Positions 47,661 to 59,548 of a stretch of DNA of 64,000 nucleotides are shown in pieces. The notes below the pieces were generated by a model. It did not search any database and was not told where the DNA came from. It worked only from the letters and a program-made list of their open reading frames with translations. The DNA is taken from NCBI GenBank assembly GCA_029204225.1, contig CM055094.1:27452107-27516106 (forward strand). The letters are read 5' to 3'. Source of the DNA: Diphasiastrum complanatum. Its lineage: Eukaryota > Streptophyta > Lycopodiopsida > Lycopodiales > Lycopodiaceae. The first letter of the stretch is position 1. Every line of letters starts with the position of its first letter. The translations under genes and the position numbers were made by a program.

Positions 47661-47846
47661 TGTCGTAAAGCTACCTTTACAAGCTTTACTTCCGGCACCA
47701 CTGGCGCCAGCATTGTCCCCGGCGCCAGCAGCGCCCCTGCTGCTCCCGGCGCCACTGTGACCAGAATCCAGCCGGCGCCAAGTTCCTATGGCTGAAAATC
47801 TTTAATCAGTTCTAGAGCTCAGATCGATGTGCAATCACCTCTCACG
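47661..47846 (+). repeat. E4 3' LTR fragment
   Basis: First ~186 bp of an LTR (TGTCGTAAAGCTACC start). It breaks at GCAATCACCTCTCACGATC, where the flank copy starts, with ATC as shared junction bases. Confidence 0.88.
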
Positions 47847-48205
47847 ATCCACCAACTATTTTGATTGGTATTTGAGAATGAGGCATTGCATACTCTTATG
47901 GCATAAACACTTTGGCTTTCAATCGTTCTTCTATTGCTGTTTATAGAAGATGTATATACATACATATAATGGTTGGTTTTATGTTATATGATCCACATTT
48001 TTTAGCTAACGCTACACGTGATGGTGGTGCGCTGACAACGCTTGATGCATCTGCTCTCTGCGGACAAAAGCTATGATAAAAGTAGCCTGCATGGCTTCTA
48101 AAACCATATGTGTCCTCACTGGAACAGCAATGAGCTTGTCTCTCACTAATAATTTGATTATGTACACTATTGACACATATAGTAATCAATGCTCTCACCT
48201 CCATC
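47847..48205 (+). repeat. Second copy of the E4 left flank
   Basis: Copy of 43439-43795, differing at about five positions (for example ATGTATATACATAC against ATGTATATACGTAC). Confidence 0.92.
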
Positions 48206-49409
48206 TGTTGTGAAGCTACCTTTACAAGCTTTACTTCCGGCGCCACTGGCACCAGCATTGTCCCCGGCGTCAGCAGCGCCCCTGCTGCTCCCGGCGCCAA
48301 TGGCGCTGATGCCACTGTGACCAGAATCCAGCCGACGCCAAGTTCCTATGGCTGAAAATCTTTAATCAGTTCTAGAGCTCAGATCGATGTGCAATCACCT
48401 CACACGATCTAGGCATGATTAAAGGAAGCCTGGGGATCAATAAAATCTAGAGAGAGAAAATGACTTTCTAGAGAGAGAAAAACGTGCTTTACCAGCCTGG
48501 GTAGAGTGCTTGCTATGAGGGGGGGTGCCGAATCCCACCAATACTATAGGGGAGTGTGGGTTGCGACTCAGGACGAGCTCCGACCAAGTCTCAGCCTCCC
48601 TTGCTGGAATGTTGTCCTGGCACTCGCCTTGGCATGTTAGCTCCCCGGAGACTAGGGTCGGTCACACACTTGAAATGTAACCTTCTCAGATTTATCAATA
48701 AAGTGGGATTTTTCTCAAACTGACTCTGATTACCTTCTGGGTTTCAGTGTTCGGTAAAAGCGCCAGTTGTAAGGCCGCTTCAAAATTTTTAAGTTGGCAC
48801 ATAGCTGAGGGTCGTATCCTGGGACGCCAGCGGTATGCCGTCGGGACCATTCGGTCCGTGGCGCCAACGGTATGCTGTCGGGACCATTTGGTCCAGGAAC
48901 TGGTTGTCTTCATATCTGTCGCGGCTTGTGGTTCTGAGTGTTCCTTACATGAACGTGAATGGGTTAAGCTCTTGGGGAACGGGCTCTAACCTGTCGACTG
49001 AGTTGGATGGCTTGCTTGGGTGGAAGTTACCTGTTTATGGCTATCCAGTCTGGCGTGGCGCCAGGTTGGCTTCCAGCGCTCGTGACGAAGCTTTTAGTTG
49101 GTTAAGTCTGATGTAAGTTAGACCGCTTGCTTGGAATGGATGTTACTCGTTTGAAACGAAGCTTCGAGCTGGTTAAGTTTGCTGTATGTCGAGCGGCTGG
49201 CTTGGAGGGAAGTCACCCACATCGGGACCCACGATCTGGCATGGCGCCAGGTTGGATCTCAATGTTGGTTTTCGGAACTTCAAGTTGGTTAAGTCTGATC
49301 GTTGTTGGCGAGTTGGCTGCTTGTATGTCAAGTGGGTTTTGATGGCAAGAGTTGAAGGCTGGGAAGCTAAGTCGTGGTTCCCAGCTCCCTTTGGGATGCC
49401 TGCGCTACA
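48206..49409 (+). repeat. E4 terminal LTR in solo configuration (1204 bp)
   Basis: Complete LTR with TGTTGTGAAGC start and GCCTGCGCTACA end, flanked on both sides by CCATC. Confidence 0.92.
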
Positions 49410-49414
49410 CCATC

Positions 49415-51003
49415 ATTGTCTGGACAACGTTGAAGACATTGCAATACATTATACTGATCGTCTTCTTGACCAATGTTGGGGCATCATCGTTGGTAGACAG
49501 CGGACTACTGAGACATAATCATACACTTACTCATCTCTTGATTTCACTTTGTCATATTCTTCAAAAGAAAGATATGAACAATGTTATGTCTCTTCATTCT
49601 CAACATTTACTAAGACTATAGAATCGCTCATCAATTCACTCTTTGAATTTGAGATGCACTATCACACAGGCATATACTTGGCAAGCTTTCTCTTTAATAG
49701 ATTGAAAAATAGCGTACTTGTCAGTGTAAGATCTCCTTACTCATAATAGTCAACGATCTGGTTTTAAATAAGAATGCTAGATAACATTACTTTTAATGCT
49801 ATCACTATTGTGAATCAATGGCAATAACTAGACTTGAAATTGCTTTCTATTGCCTTTCAAAGGAAACGTCTCCCGTAAACAGCTATGGTTTCCTCACAGG
49901 ATTCTCTTATGACATCTATTCAGGTTAGTGTTGTTGTACTTTTTCTGGTGTATTTGAGAAACGGCATATAAAAATGTTGACAGTGAAATAAAAATTATAA
50001 ATACTCACTACCAAGAAGAAGTAGACTACCTGTTCAAGTTTCAATTGCTTGTAAAACGTATACCTCAATAAACTTGGCTTTGCTTATAACGCTTCTACAA
50101 TTCTTCACGTGTGTAAAAGCTATAATCTGTAATACAAGTAAAAAAAACCTATGCATTCTTAAGGCACATGGAATTGTGCAAGGGATTGCGCACTTGTAGG
50201 GATTGGAATGACATGGGTTTGCCCTGATCCTATTGCAAATGCTAAGGGCAAGATACTTGGTTAAATATAAATGAACACAGGTATTATTACCTGAGCTAAA
50301 AAACGATCTTGAAGAGATGTAAATAAATGTACTTGTCCATCGCTGCCATTCAAGCAGAATGCACACATATCTATTTTAAAAAAAACTTTTGATATGTCTA
50401 TCATTGGAATGCCATCAAAAAAACTTCATACAAAGCTCTACGTAATGAGTAAATTCTAACCCCATCTGAGAGTAATAAGGGAAGTATCATACCAAATGCT
50501 ACAAGCATGAAGAGAGAGTGCTAGTATAGTAAAGCATTGAATTGAAGGAGACTTAGCAAGTAAATTTTCGGGGCCTAACTAGATGGATGACAATGCATTA
50601 TGGCTAACTACCAATTGTGACCTATGACCTAATGCAACATGCTCATATACAATATTGTTTACTGAGCCGCAGGAGTTAAGGAAGTAAACCAGGCTGGTAT
50701 GTCAGGCTCTAGTTTCTGCTCTCGCTGTCTTGTACCAGATGTATTCATATCAAGAACAACAAGAGTGGTTGTGGTGGTGACATCCACATAGGTAGAGGGC
50801 TGGATAGCATCAACTTGGACTACTTCAATTCAAATTTTTCTAGCATCTTGATTGTCATCATCCACCATTTCTATTTCCTGAGTGGTGTCAACAGCACATT
50901 AGAGAAAATATGGGCCCAAAGAGGGCCTTATAAGAAATGCCATGTAGGATAGAAAAAAATAACTATAAAGTAGTTATAATATCATTCTCTAACTTCTTTA
51001 TGC
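49415..51003. other. Unidentified AT-rich sequence
   Basis: No recognisable gene or repeat. Short frames (for example 49549-49746 and 50034-50366) lack supporting motifs. It continues the locus present before the E4 insertion. Confidence 0.45.
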
Positions 51004-51008
51004 ATCTG

Positions 51009-51928
51009 TGTTGCGTCGGCGCCTCAAAGGGCGCTGGGACTTGAGCGGTTTCCCCAACACGCGCTTAAGTCTAACATTCATCCATCATGCACTTACGTAA
51101 AAGCCAACTCAGAAACGTAACAAGCTTAACCATTCAGACTTAAGAAAACTGGAATCCCAACCAACCCGAAAGCCAACTCAGAATCCGTCCCCAAAAGGTA
51201 ACCAAAGGCAAAGACAAGCCACACATGAAACCCAAGGCATAGTGGTCACCAAACTGACCAATTGGCATAGCGGCAAGCCCCATGTCGATGACAGGGACCC
51301 TTAGGCGCCAGCGACGCAAAAAGGTTGTAGTAAGGGTCCTTCCACTTGGACTAGTCCCGGAGGCGAAACCGAAATGGTAATCATCCCCAAGGATCAACTT
51401 TATTAGATTTGGAAGAGGTTACATTCATACATAGACTGACCGGTCTCGGGGCCACCAACACGTGCTGGGCATTGTGCCTGGCTCGTGCTGGTAGAGGGAG
51501 CTGAGACCTGGCGACTGGATTCCTGGCGCTGGTTGAGCTGCCCAAGTTTCTGTCTGCCGGACTCCCCCTATAGTTCTGCTGTGATTCGGCGCACCTCCTC
51601 TGGTTTGAAACATAGTGCTTTCTGGTAAAGCACGCTTTTTAGGACTTAGTTTTTATTTTGCTGATTAAGCCTGGCAAGCCTGGCAGAATCAGTCTGGCTC
51701 CCGGACATGGGTCCCGGGAGACGTCCCGGCGGCCGAATCAACCTGCTTTCCTGACTAGGCCATGACTCGAGCTCCAGAGCTAGCTCATGACTTTGTGACT
51801 ACTTGACTGGCTCACCACAGGTCGGAGGCTCAGTCCTTGACGTTCTAACTTGCTCTGGGACCTTAGGGAGTGTCACCCCTTTGAGTCTTACAGGGCACGC
51901 TAGGTGCACCCGAGTCAGCTTTACAACA
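51009..51928 (-). repeat. G2 3' LTR (920 bp)
   Basis: TGTTGCGTCGGC start and CTTTACAACA end on the plus strand; close match to the G1 LTRs. Confidence 0.93.
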
Positions 51929-52330
51929 TCCTCCCCTCGTTTGAGAAAGCTGATGTCCTCATCAGGGCCAAACTAGAACCTAAGACTCATGGCACGGGCT
52001 TAATTCACCGGCCAGACTTTAGTCACATATACAAGGGCACGGGCTTGATTCACCGGCCAAAGGAAACCAACTGTAAAGCGGAGTAATGATATTGTGTTTT
52101 ACACCCAGCACAGGAAAAGTGTGGATCTAGTTCACTTACGTAAAACCTGTGTGAAGCTGCTGCACTTAGACATCAAACTGAAGCTCACTCCTCAATGAGA
52201 AATGTGGCTTACTTTATTAGCATGAAAGAAAAAGGTACTCACGGCTCCCTTAAGCCTCAGATATGTCGTTGTCGTCGCACATCTGGATGAGTCCCCTAGG
52301 ACTCTAGATATTTCGTTTGGTCGTCCAGGT

Positions 52331-52630
52331 TGAGCTCCTTGAGCTCTGCATCGGCACTTAGATTCACCTTTGACGTAGAAACTGCAGGCAATGTTGGCTC
52401 CATTTGACCTCGCGTCAGCTAGTTTGTCACTGTTGGATGTCTTTCGTTAAAAAGGTGAGCTTTCGCTTGGTCACACAAGGTGAGCTCCTTGAGCTTTGCA
52501 TCGGCACTTGAATTCACCTTTGATGTAGAGACTATAGGCAATGTTGGCTCCATTTGTTCCCGTGTCAGCTGGTCTATCACTGTTGGTTGTCCTTCGTTAA
52601 GTAGGTGAATGAGATTGGGAGGAATGGTTG
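52331..52630 (-). repeat. 150-bp in-frame tandem duplication after the G2 protease
   Basis: TGAGCTCCTTGAGCT recurs at 52331 and 52481, with the following ~130 bp alike. The period is 50 codons, so the reading frame downstream of protease is preserved across it. Confidence 0.8.
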
Positions 52631-53009
52631 GCTCAGGTTCATTTGTGTCGTTCTTTTCTAGTTGGTCCCCTGGCACAGCCCTGACGACACAAGGTCTCCT
52701 GCCATTATATAATAACACAAGGTTAGCCCCTTTTGCCAAGAAGGCCACCACATGTTCGTTAAACCAGCTTAATCCCAAAATAGCGTCGAAGGCATCCATC
52801 TTCAAGATTGTGAACGTTAGTCGATTCTTCCAGGCTCCCAGAGAGATTGGTAAGTTGGTTGCCAATCTACAAGTGGTCATTGTACCTTTCGCGGTCTCCA
52901 CACAAATAGGAGTCACATTTTCTTCACATTGGATGTCCAATTCTCCTGTCAGTTTTTCTGACAAGTAGTTATGTGACGCCCCCAGGTCTACCATGAAGTA
53001 AATGATCAT
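52419..53009 (-). pseudogene. G2 aspartic protease with altered active site
   Basis: 196 codons, same frame as gag and separated from it by one TAA (53031-53033). It has YFMVDLGASHNYLS, where the usual DSG or DTG triad is DLG, and the downstream element DAFDAILGLSWFNEH. The aligned G1 sequence keeps DSG. Loss of the triad Ser/Thr is expected to impair catalysis. The C-terminal half contains the 150-bp repeat and no RT start. The first Met is internal, not a true start. Confidence 0.85.
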
Positions 53010-53030
53010 GCCTTGAATACAGCCTTTCAG

Positions 53031-54509
53031 TTACAATAACTTGGATCCTCTCGCAGGAGTCGCCATAAGATGTTCACGATACGCCGCAAGTGCCCCTATC
53101 TGTTGCAAGGCATTCAGGTCAGACTCCGTCAAATCCGTTTCTGGGTCCTCTTCATCATCTTGTTCACCATCTTCTTGATCAAATGTCTCTCTCTCCATCC
53201 TATCAAATCCTTCAATGGTAGCCATGATTTGCTTATTCAATGGTTTGGGGCATGACCTCCAAGAGTGACCTTGCTGATGACAGTTGAAGCAACGCATGGA
53301 ACTGTCCACTGTTGGTGAGCTGTTGCTGTGACTAGCTGAAGGTCCAACATTGTTTCTTTTCTGGAACATGTTCCCTCCATTGTTGCCTTGGTTGCCAAAC
53401 CCTGTTTTTGTTGGGAGTTTATTCACGCTACTCGAGGCTTGGTTGCCATTTGGAGCTGAGTGTTCCCTTGAAAAGAAGCTCGGACTCGGTCTGGATCCAC
53501 TAAATACTCTTGTTGAGGTTGCGGGAGCAGCTGGTGCCAATGTGCTCTCATAATCACAAACCATTTCAGCCGCTCGAATAGTTGAATTGAAATCATGGGG
53601 CATGTAGCTGTCTATCGGTCGCCGGGTCCAGGATTGCATTCCAGACAATAGGTAATGAGTTTTGTCCGCCTCGGACATATCTTCAATAACCCATACACTT
53701 TGTCTGAATATATTGAGGTACTCTCGCAATGACCCTTTCTGTTTGAGCCCCGATAATTCTGTCCTCAATCTCATGTGTGAATCCTTCGGTATGAACTCCT
53801 CTCGTAACGCGACTTTGAATGCGTCCCATGTTTGAAAATGCATTCCTGCCATCCGGTACCAATTTGTAGTGTAGCCCTCAAAATATGCTAATGCCAAGTC
53901 AGTTCTTTCTTCCTCAGGAGTGTTCATCAGACGGAAGTAATGGTCCATGTGAAACAACCAATCTTCCACAACTCGAATGTCACGCTCTCCTTTGAAAGTA
54001 GGTGGTGCTTTTACTTTGGCAGTCTTTCTTGGGCCCTCCGTGGTTCGCGCTCGTGGTTCTCTTGGTATCTGTGGAGGAGGCGCCACTGCATTCCCCCTAG
54101 TTGCTTCCAACTCTTCAAACCTGGCTTCGAGCTGTGTTAGCTCGTCTCTCATTTCTCTAGCAAGGTTAATTTGAGTAAGATTCATGGCTCGCAAGGATGT
54201 TTGCCATTCTTTCCTTTCGGTTTCTCTATCCTTCTTCACCTCGCTAAGCATAGCCGTCATTGCGCTTGATAAGTATTGTCGCATCTTCACTTCAAAGAGG
54301 TCCTGTTGTGCCTCTGGCAAGGGTTCATCTCTTAGTGTAGGTTCAGAAGGGCCACCCATCTCTTCATGGAGGGGTGCCACTGTGGAGTGCATATGCTCTT
54401 TCTTTCTCGACTTGGACCTGGTGCCATCTCGATGCATGCGAGAGCTGTATTCTCGAGTCAGCTCTTCTCCGTCCGTCAGTGCTCGTAACTCTTCAAGATG
54501 GTCCTCCAT
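53031..54509 (-). CDS. gag: G2 gag polyprotein (capsid and CCHC nucleocapsid)
   Basis: 492 codons open from an ATG at 54509. Residues about 70-135 are charged and helical. Residues about 165-320 match the retrotransposon gag capsid domain (PPTFKGERD, VEDWLFHMDHYF, WDAFKVALREEF). A CCHC zinc knuckle CFNCHQQGHSWRSC lies at 407-420, followed by an acidic stretch (about 445-460). Gag would form the particle that packages RNA. The frame ends at TAA directly before protease in the same frame, so this is either a point mutation or a readthrough stop. Length is normal for a chromovirus gag, and it is the longest intact frame in the window. Confidence 0.9.
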   Translation of the reverse strand: MEDHLEELRALTDGEELTREYSSRMHRDGTRSKSRKKEHMHSTVAPLHEEMGGPSEPTLRDEPLPEAQQDLFEVKMRQYLSSAMTAMLSEVKKDRETERKEWQTSLRAMNLTQINLAREMRDELTQLEARFEELEATRGNAVAPPPQIPREPRARTTEGPRKTAKVKAPPTFKGERDIRVVEDWLFHMDHYFRLMNTPEEERTDLALAYFEGYTTNWYRMAGMHFQTWDAFKVALREEFIPKDSHMRLRTELSGLKQKGSLREYLNIFRQSVWVIEDMSEADKTHYLLSGMQSWTRRPIDSYMPHDFNSTIRAAEMVCDYESTLAPAAPATSTRVFSGSRPSPSFFSREHSAPNGNQASSSVNKLPTKTGFGNQGNNGGNMFQKRNNVGPSASHSNSSPTVDSSMRCFNCHQQGHSWRSCPKPLNKQIMATIEGFDRMERETFDQEDGEQDDEEDPETDLTESDLNALQQIGALAAYREHLMATPARGSKLL

Positions 54510-54779
54510 TATAGTCAGAAGTGTACTTCCAACAGATTATCGCCTCAATCCTTTTTTACATTTGAAGCTCTCCCTTCTGTTAGCCGGGCCCCACAGCTCT
54601 CTTTTCTTCTTTATTAAATCAGCTTCAATGAGAATATCCCTTCCTCAAACTTAGCACGCCCACATCACCTGAGAGCCAAGTAGGAACCAGGTCATTTGTG
54701 TCCAAGCAAGCACACGACAAACGAAACATACCAACCAAAGCAAACACAGAGGATCCCTCTCAAGCCACAAACCCCCTTG

Positions 54780-55326
54780 AGACCGGACGTAGGACCTTTG
54801 CTTAGCCGCGCCCACACAAATCTATCACAGAATTAGTCCACGGGGAAACATCCATCCAACCATCCGTGCTTTCACCATTAAGTAGCACATTGCCTCAGTC
54901 ACGCCCCACCACTTTTTGTTGATAGCCCTTATAGCTAAACGATCAGCAGTTATCCTGCACCGGTAGCTAACCACCCGTGCTTTACACCCGAATTCGAGCA
55001 GCATCTTAGTATCAATGGTTAACCCGTACAATTCGAATATGTCGCCCTGCACCCCACAAGGTACAGACCGTGCTTTCACCTACCTAAGCAGCACTTTGCC
55101 TCATCCGTCCTACGTGCAGACAGCGCCAGGCCCGAACCGCGAGAACTGACCGTGCTTACACCTCGAGGGCAGCACTTTGACTCATCAAGTCCCCCGTTCT
55201 GCCGACCACCCCGACCGTGGACGCACCCGTGCTTACACTGTGGGCAGCACCTTGCGCAACGGTTGTCTTGACAAATCCCAAAAACGTGGCCATCCCTGTG
55301 AGACTTGCGTAGCTAACCGGCTAGTC
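54780..55326 (-). promoter_or_regulatory. G2 leader with hairpin array
   Basis: Contains the same five GTGCT/AGCAC units as G1 and the E elements, between the priming site and gag. Confidence 0.6.
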
Positions 55327-55341
55327 GGCTCTGATACCACA

Positions 55342-56247
55342 TGTTGCGCCGGTGCCTCAAAGGGCGCTGGGACTTGAGCGGTTTTCCCAACACGCGCTTA
55401 AGTCTAACATTCATCCACCATGCACTTACGTAAAAGCCAACTCAGAAACGTAACAAGCTTAACCATTCAGACTTAAGAAAACTGGAATCCCAACCAACCC
55501 GAAAGCCAACTCAGAATCCGTCCCCAAAAGGTAACCAAAGGCAAAGACAAGCCACACATGAAACCCAAGGCATAGTGGTCGCCAAACTGACCAATTGGCA
55601 TAGCGGCAAGCCCCATGTCGATGACAGGGACCCTTAGGCGCCAGCGACGCAAAAAGGTTGTAGTAAGGGTCCTTCCACTTGGGCAAAACCGAAATGGTAA
55701 TCATCCCCAAGGATCAACTTTATTAGATTTGGAAGAGGTTACATTCATATATAGACTGACCGGTCTCGGGGCCACCAACACGTGCTGGGCATTGTGCCTG
55801 GCTCGTGCTGGTAGAGGGAGCTGAGACCTGGCGACTGGATTCCTGGCGCTGGTTGAGCTGCCCAAGTTTCTGTCTGCCGGACTCCCCCTATAGTTCTGCT
55901 GTGATTCGGCGCACCCCCTCTGGTTTGAAACATAGTGCTTTTTGGTAAAGGACGCTTTTTAGGATTTAGTTTTTATTTTGCTGATTAAGCCTGGCAAGCC
56001 TGGCAGAATCAGTCTAGCTCCCGGACATGGGTCCCGGGAGCCGTCCCGGCGGCCGAATCAACCTGCTTTCCTGACTAGGCCATGACTCGAGCTCCAGAGC
56101 TAGCTCATGACTTTGTGACTCTTGACTGGCTCACCACAGGTCGGAGGCTCAGTCCTTGACGTTCTAACTTGCTCTGGGACCTTAGGGAGTGTCACCCCTT
56201 TGAGTCTTACAGGGCACGCTGGGTGCACCCGAGTCAGCTTTACAACA
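55342..56247 (-). repeat. G2 5' LTR (906 bp)
   Basis: Slightly shorter than the 3' LTR because a small segment near 55682 is missing. Confidence 0.93.
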
Positions 56248-56542
56248 ATCTGCCCGCACTACTTTCCATGTAAATGAATACATCTTAGTTTAGTCACATC
56301 AAACTTTACTGGTGCTTAGCCATAGTTAAAATATAATTTTCAAAATGATGAGATATTCCCTCCCAAAAGTTGGAAACACTCAAAAATTTGAACTAGGAGT
56401 GACATCTCTGAAACAAAGTCTACGCCATCTCTATCTCCAGGGTCAAACAAGCGTTTAGCACCATCTCTATCTCCAACAGGGTTAGTGCCATCTCCAGCTT
56501 TGTCATTGTCATTGTGTTGTTTGTTGCTATATTGTTGTACTG

Positions 56543-58265
56543 ATGACAAAGCTTTATCATCTTCATGTGGATCTGTCACCAAAATATGCTCCACTCAGGA
56601 CAAGAAATTCAAAGCTACCCAGATTGACAACTTCTGATATGGTTCGATACAGAGAGGAAAAACCAAAGCATGTAGATTTATGGTCATCAGGAACATTGTA
56701 TCTTGGTGATCCATGTTCATTGCAACATCCATATTTTCATTCGGTGAGTCAATTAATAGTTTATATGCGTCATGACAAAAATGACCTTTTGGATTACTGT
56801 GAGAATTTGATGCTCTATGGGAATGCACATTCAATGCAAATAATACACTATTTGGAAGAGAAATCAAGGAAAATATCAAGGGAGTGCGAAGAAAAATCTA
56901 CAAAGTTGAAAACTTGTTTGGATGAAAATGAGATGCTCAAGAAGGAGATCACAAGGTTGAAATCTTCTTTGCATCATTATGCAACTAGTAATGATGAGAT
57001 AAAAACTGCATTTCAATCCATGCGTATCTCATATTTGTCTCTTGTTAAAGATATGATGTGCTCAACAGAAAGGTCCGAAACAACAAGAGGAAAAGACTTG
57101 TAACCAAGGTTATATGTGATCTATCATCCAGAGGAGGTCATAGAAAAAGACGAATCCGTGCATTCAAGTAAGTTAGAACTTATTTGGTATTAAATATTGC
57201 TTGAACTTTTTGATTCATCCATAATCACTAGTTTTATTATTTATTCATTTCAACTTTCTGTTGATTTGTTTATTATACTGCTGTGAATACTATGAGTGTT
57301 AAAATTTCTACTGACATCTTCATGAACATTATGTTTGCAATGCAGATTAGCATTGGTTGTTGAAGACCATTTGGCCAATAAGATTTCGATTGGAAACTCA
57401 CTAGGCTCTATCTTGACTTCTAAATCTATGAAATCAATGTTAAACAATAACAAAATGAAAAAGATTAAGACTTCAGTTGCTGATAGCATTATGAATGAAG
57501 TTGAAAAAATATTAGACACTACATTGCTTCAGGGGGCATGTGACTTTTCTAACATTAGTAGAGAAGCATATGCAACAATGTTTAAGATGATAAAGGAGGC
57601 ATTTGCACAGGTAAGTACTAAAACGTTTCCAATCCCACGACCATTTCATCTTTTAAAAAAAAGACATGTTAAACCAAGGTATGCAGACAATAGTTGGTAA
57701 TCCATCTCATATCAATGAAGTGTATTGCTCAAAAGGAGAAAGTCTAGCATATAACAATTCCAACAATTTATTTATTGACATTAATCAGTTACTAACATTC
57801 ATCATAAATTTTTACGATATTACAAATGAGAATGTCAATAACAAGTTGATAGTTGTTCTCAAGTTAGATGAGTTCTAAATTATAAAAGGACAAAAAATGG
57901 AAAGAGTCAGTCTTATGATCATGAATGGAGCTCTTTCAAATTAAGAAGACTCAGAAGGCCTCAATTTCAGTGTTCAATCTAAAAATGATATTTGGTGGTT
58001 GGCAACATTTCAGGTATAGTAGTTCCTTCGCATAATCAATAGGGATAATCATTTTAATATGGATTTCATTTGGAAAATCTTCTTTGTGTTAATATTATGA
58101 GGCTAATCACGTTTTTGTATTCTCCTATAGGTGATGAAAAAAGACCATGACATTCTCTCATGGATATTTAATAAAACGTCATATCCTGCCACCATAAAAA
58201 TCACATGGAGGGAGTTCCACTCAATATTCTTGAATTGGCACTTTCTATTGGAGAGAGGGAGATGA
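56543..58265 (+). pseudogene. Unit 1: four-exon gene of unknown function, decayed
   Basis: Exon 1 (about 56543-57167) encodes a coiled-coil-like region (EEKSRKISRECEEKSTKL) and needs a one-base shift near 57060-57103 to reach its donor. Intron 57168-57345 is GTAAGT...GCAG. Exon 2 is 57346-57610. Intron 57611-57686 is GTAAGT...GCAG. Exon 3 is 57687-58013. Intron 58014-58130 is GTATAG...ATAG. Exon 4 is 58131-58265, ending in TGA. Phases join in frame throughout exons 2-4. Exon 3 has TAA at 57876-57878 and 57942-57944. I do not recognise the family; IIKGQKMERVSL and NDIWWLATF are its most distinctive parts. Consistent splice sites argue for a former real gene. Confidence 0.6.
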
Positions 58266-58592
58266 ACGAGGGTTGAGAAAGGTGTCCTATGTTAGAAACG
58301 AAAAAAAATTAGCTCAAAGGGATAAGATGAACATGAACGAGAAACGAAACACGAACGAGAAACGAACTCGAACTCGAAACGAACTCCAACAGAGATTGTT
58401 CGTGTGTAGCGGAACGAGCTATACGACTCTCTCCGTAAGCATGACTATGCCTATCAGAAATTGTAGAACGTTAGCGATGGAAAACACGGTCATTCTTGAT
58501 TACGTAGCCAAACATTAATAAATGAAGCGCCTAAAGAATAATTTGTCGCGAATAGCAAGACAAATTATGTTTCGCGAATAATTCGCAAAGAG
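58266..58592. other. Spacer between units 1 and 2
   Basis: Holds ACGAGAAACGAA-type repeats (58330-58385) and an inverted motif pair around TCGCGAAT (about 58538-58585). I see no gene. Confidence 0.45.
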
Positions 58593-59520
58593 CTAGACTA
58601 TGCTCGACTGATAATTAGTCACAAAAGATTCGCATTCGACTTTGTCTTCCCTGATTATTGTCTCTCCATCAATATCATGGCCACCTTTCAATGTCAATAT
58701 TATTGGTGAATAGACAGTTGGTTGTGAAAAACCAAGTTGACTTTGGATTCTGAAAAACTCCTCCTCATAAGGTAGATCATCTTCTTTGTTGCACATTTCC
58801 TCCACAGCCATTTTCAAGCAATCTTTCCCTGAATAAAACTTATTATTATGTACATCGTCAACACCAGGGAGAAGATCATCAGCATCAAAATCAATTATAT
58901 CTGAAAATTCATCAAGCTCTTTGCTCAAAATGCAAAGAGTCTCACTTTCAGTGAAATAAAAAAGATCCGATATATCGGATATTGTCAAAAAAAAATTATT
59001 ATCTATATTATAAGTAGGCAAAGTGATCAAAGATTTATCATAAGGAGAAAGAGTAGTGGGTGTTCTAGGGCCTATAATTAATGGCCTATTTCGAGCAAGA
59101 TCAAAATCTGAACAATCATCTAAAATTAACGCTCGTATCAATAAAAAAAGTATCTATATCTACAATCTTTGACTTTACAAATCTACAGTTTTTTTTGTGA
59201 ATTGGACACTCATCTACAAACTTGAAATCATTATGTAACTTGGTGAATATTCTGTCAAGCTTAGCTTTATAGCTATGCTTGTCAAGTGCCACCAGGTCCT
59301 GATAATGAATCATGTCCTTATTTTGAGATCTGAATAATGGAGTACTGAGCAGAGACTTAAATCTGAGATATATCTCAAAAAATGCCTCCACACCAGGACC
59401 CTCAGTAATAGAAGGAAGAATTTAAAAAAAAGGAGGAAAAAGATATTTGAAATACTCCAAATTATTAGTAATACCAAACTCATGAAAAAAAAAACAAACT
59501 AGAATTAAAATTAGACATTT
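58593..59520 (-). pseudogene. Unit 2: acidic protein of unknown function, frameshifted
   Basis: The minus strand reads from about 59520 (LPSITEGPGVEAFFEIYLRF) through the 91-codon frame 59116-59391 into the 182-codon frame 58593-59141. The switch is at a run of seven T near 59140, which looks like a single-base indel. The C-terminal half is acidic (SDIIDFDADDLLPGVDD, CNKEDDLPYEEEF). Cys/His residues near the middle (CPIHKKNC) could bind metal, but one pair proves nothing. No family recognised. A TATA box upstream (59831-59837) and a leader motif array fit transcription leftwards. Confidence 0.5.
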
Positions 59521-59548
59521 TAGACAAAAACTACACATGTAAAATTTC

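Larger units (their letters stand above)
43796..49409 (+). mobile_element. E4: family E element with internal flank duplication
   Basis: 5' LTR 43796-44937; priming site TGGTATCAGAGCC 44940-44952; interior to 47646; polypurine tract AAAGGTGGGGTGGA 47647-47660. The 3' LTR begins at 47661 but breaks off after ~186 bp. The element's left flank (43439-43795) then reappears, followed by a complete LTR (48206-49409). CCATC occurs before the first LTR (43791-43795), before the last LTR (48201-48205) and after it (49410-49414). The second unit is therefore a solo-LTR arrangement joined to a full-length one. Confidence 0.9.
51009..56247 (-). mobile_element. G2: chromovirus-family element keeping only gag and protease
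   Basis: 3' LTR 51009-51928 and 5' LTR 55342-56247. Exact ATCTG duplication at 51004-51008 and 56248-56252. Priming site rc GGCTCTGATACCA at 55327-55339; polypurine tract rc TCCTCCCCTCGTTT at 51929-51942. The interior runs leader, gag, protease, then about 490 bp of non-coding to the 3' LTR. RT, RNase H, integrase and chromodomain are absent. LTRs and leader match G1, so G1 and G2 are deletion derivatives of one family. Confidence 0.93.

Noticed and set aside
56340-56594. 84-codon minus-strand frame with GDRDG repeats
   Set aside because: Overlaps the start of unit 1, has a repeated CATCTCTATCTCCA-type DNA basis and no other support.
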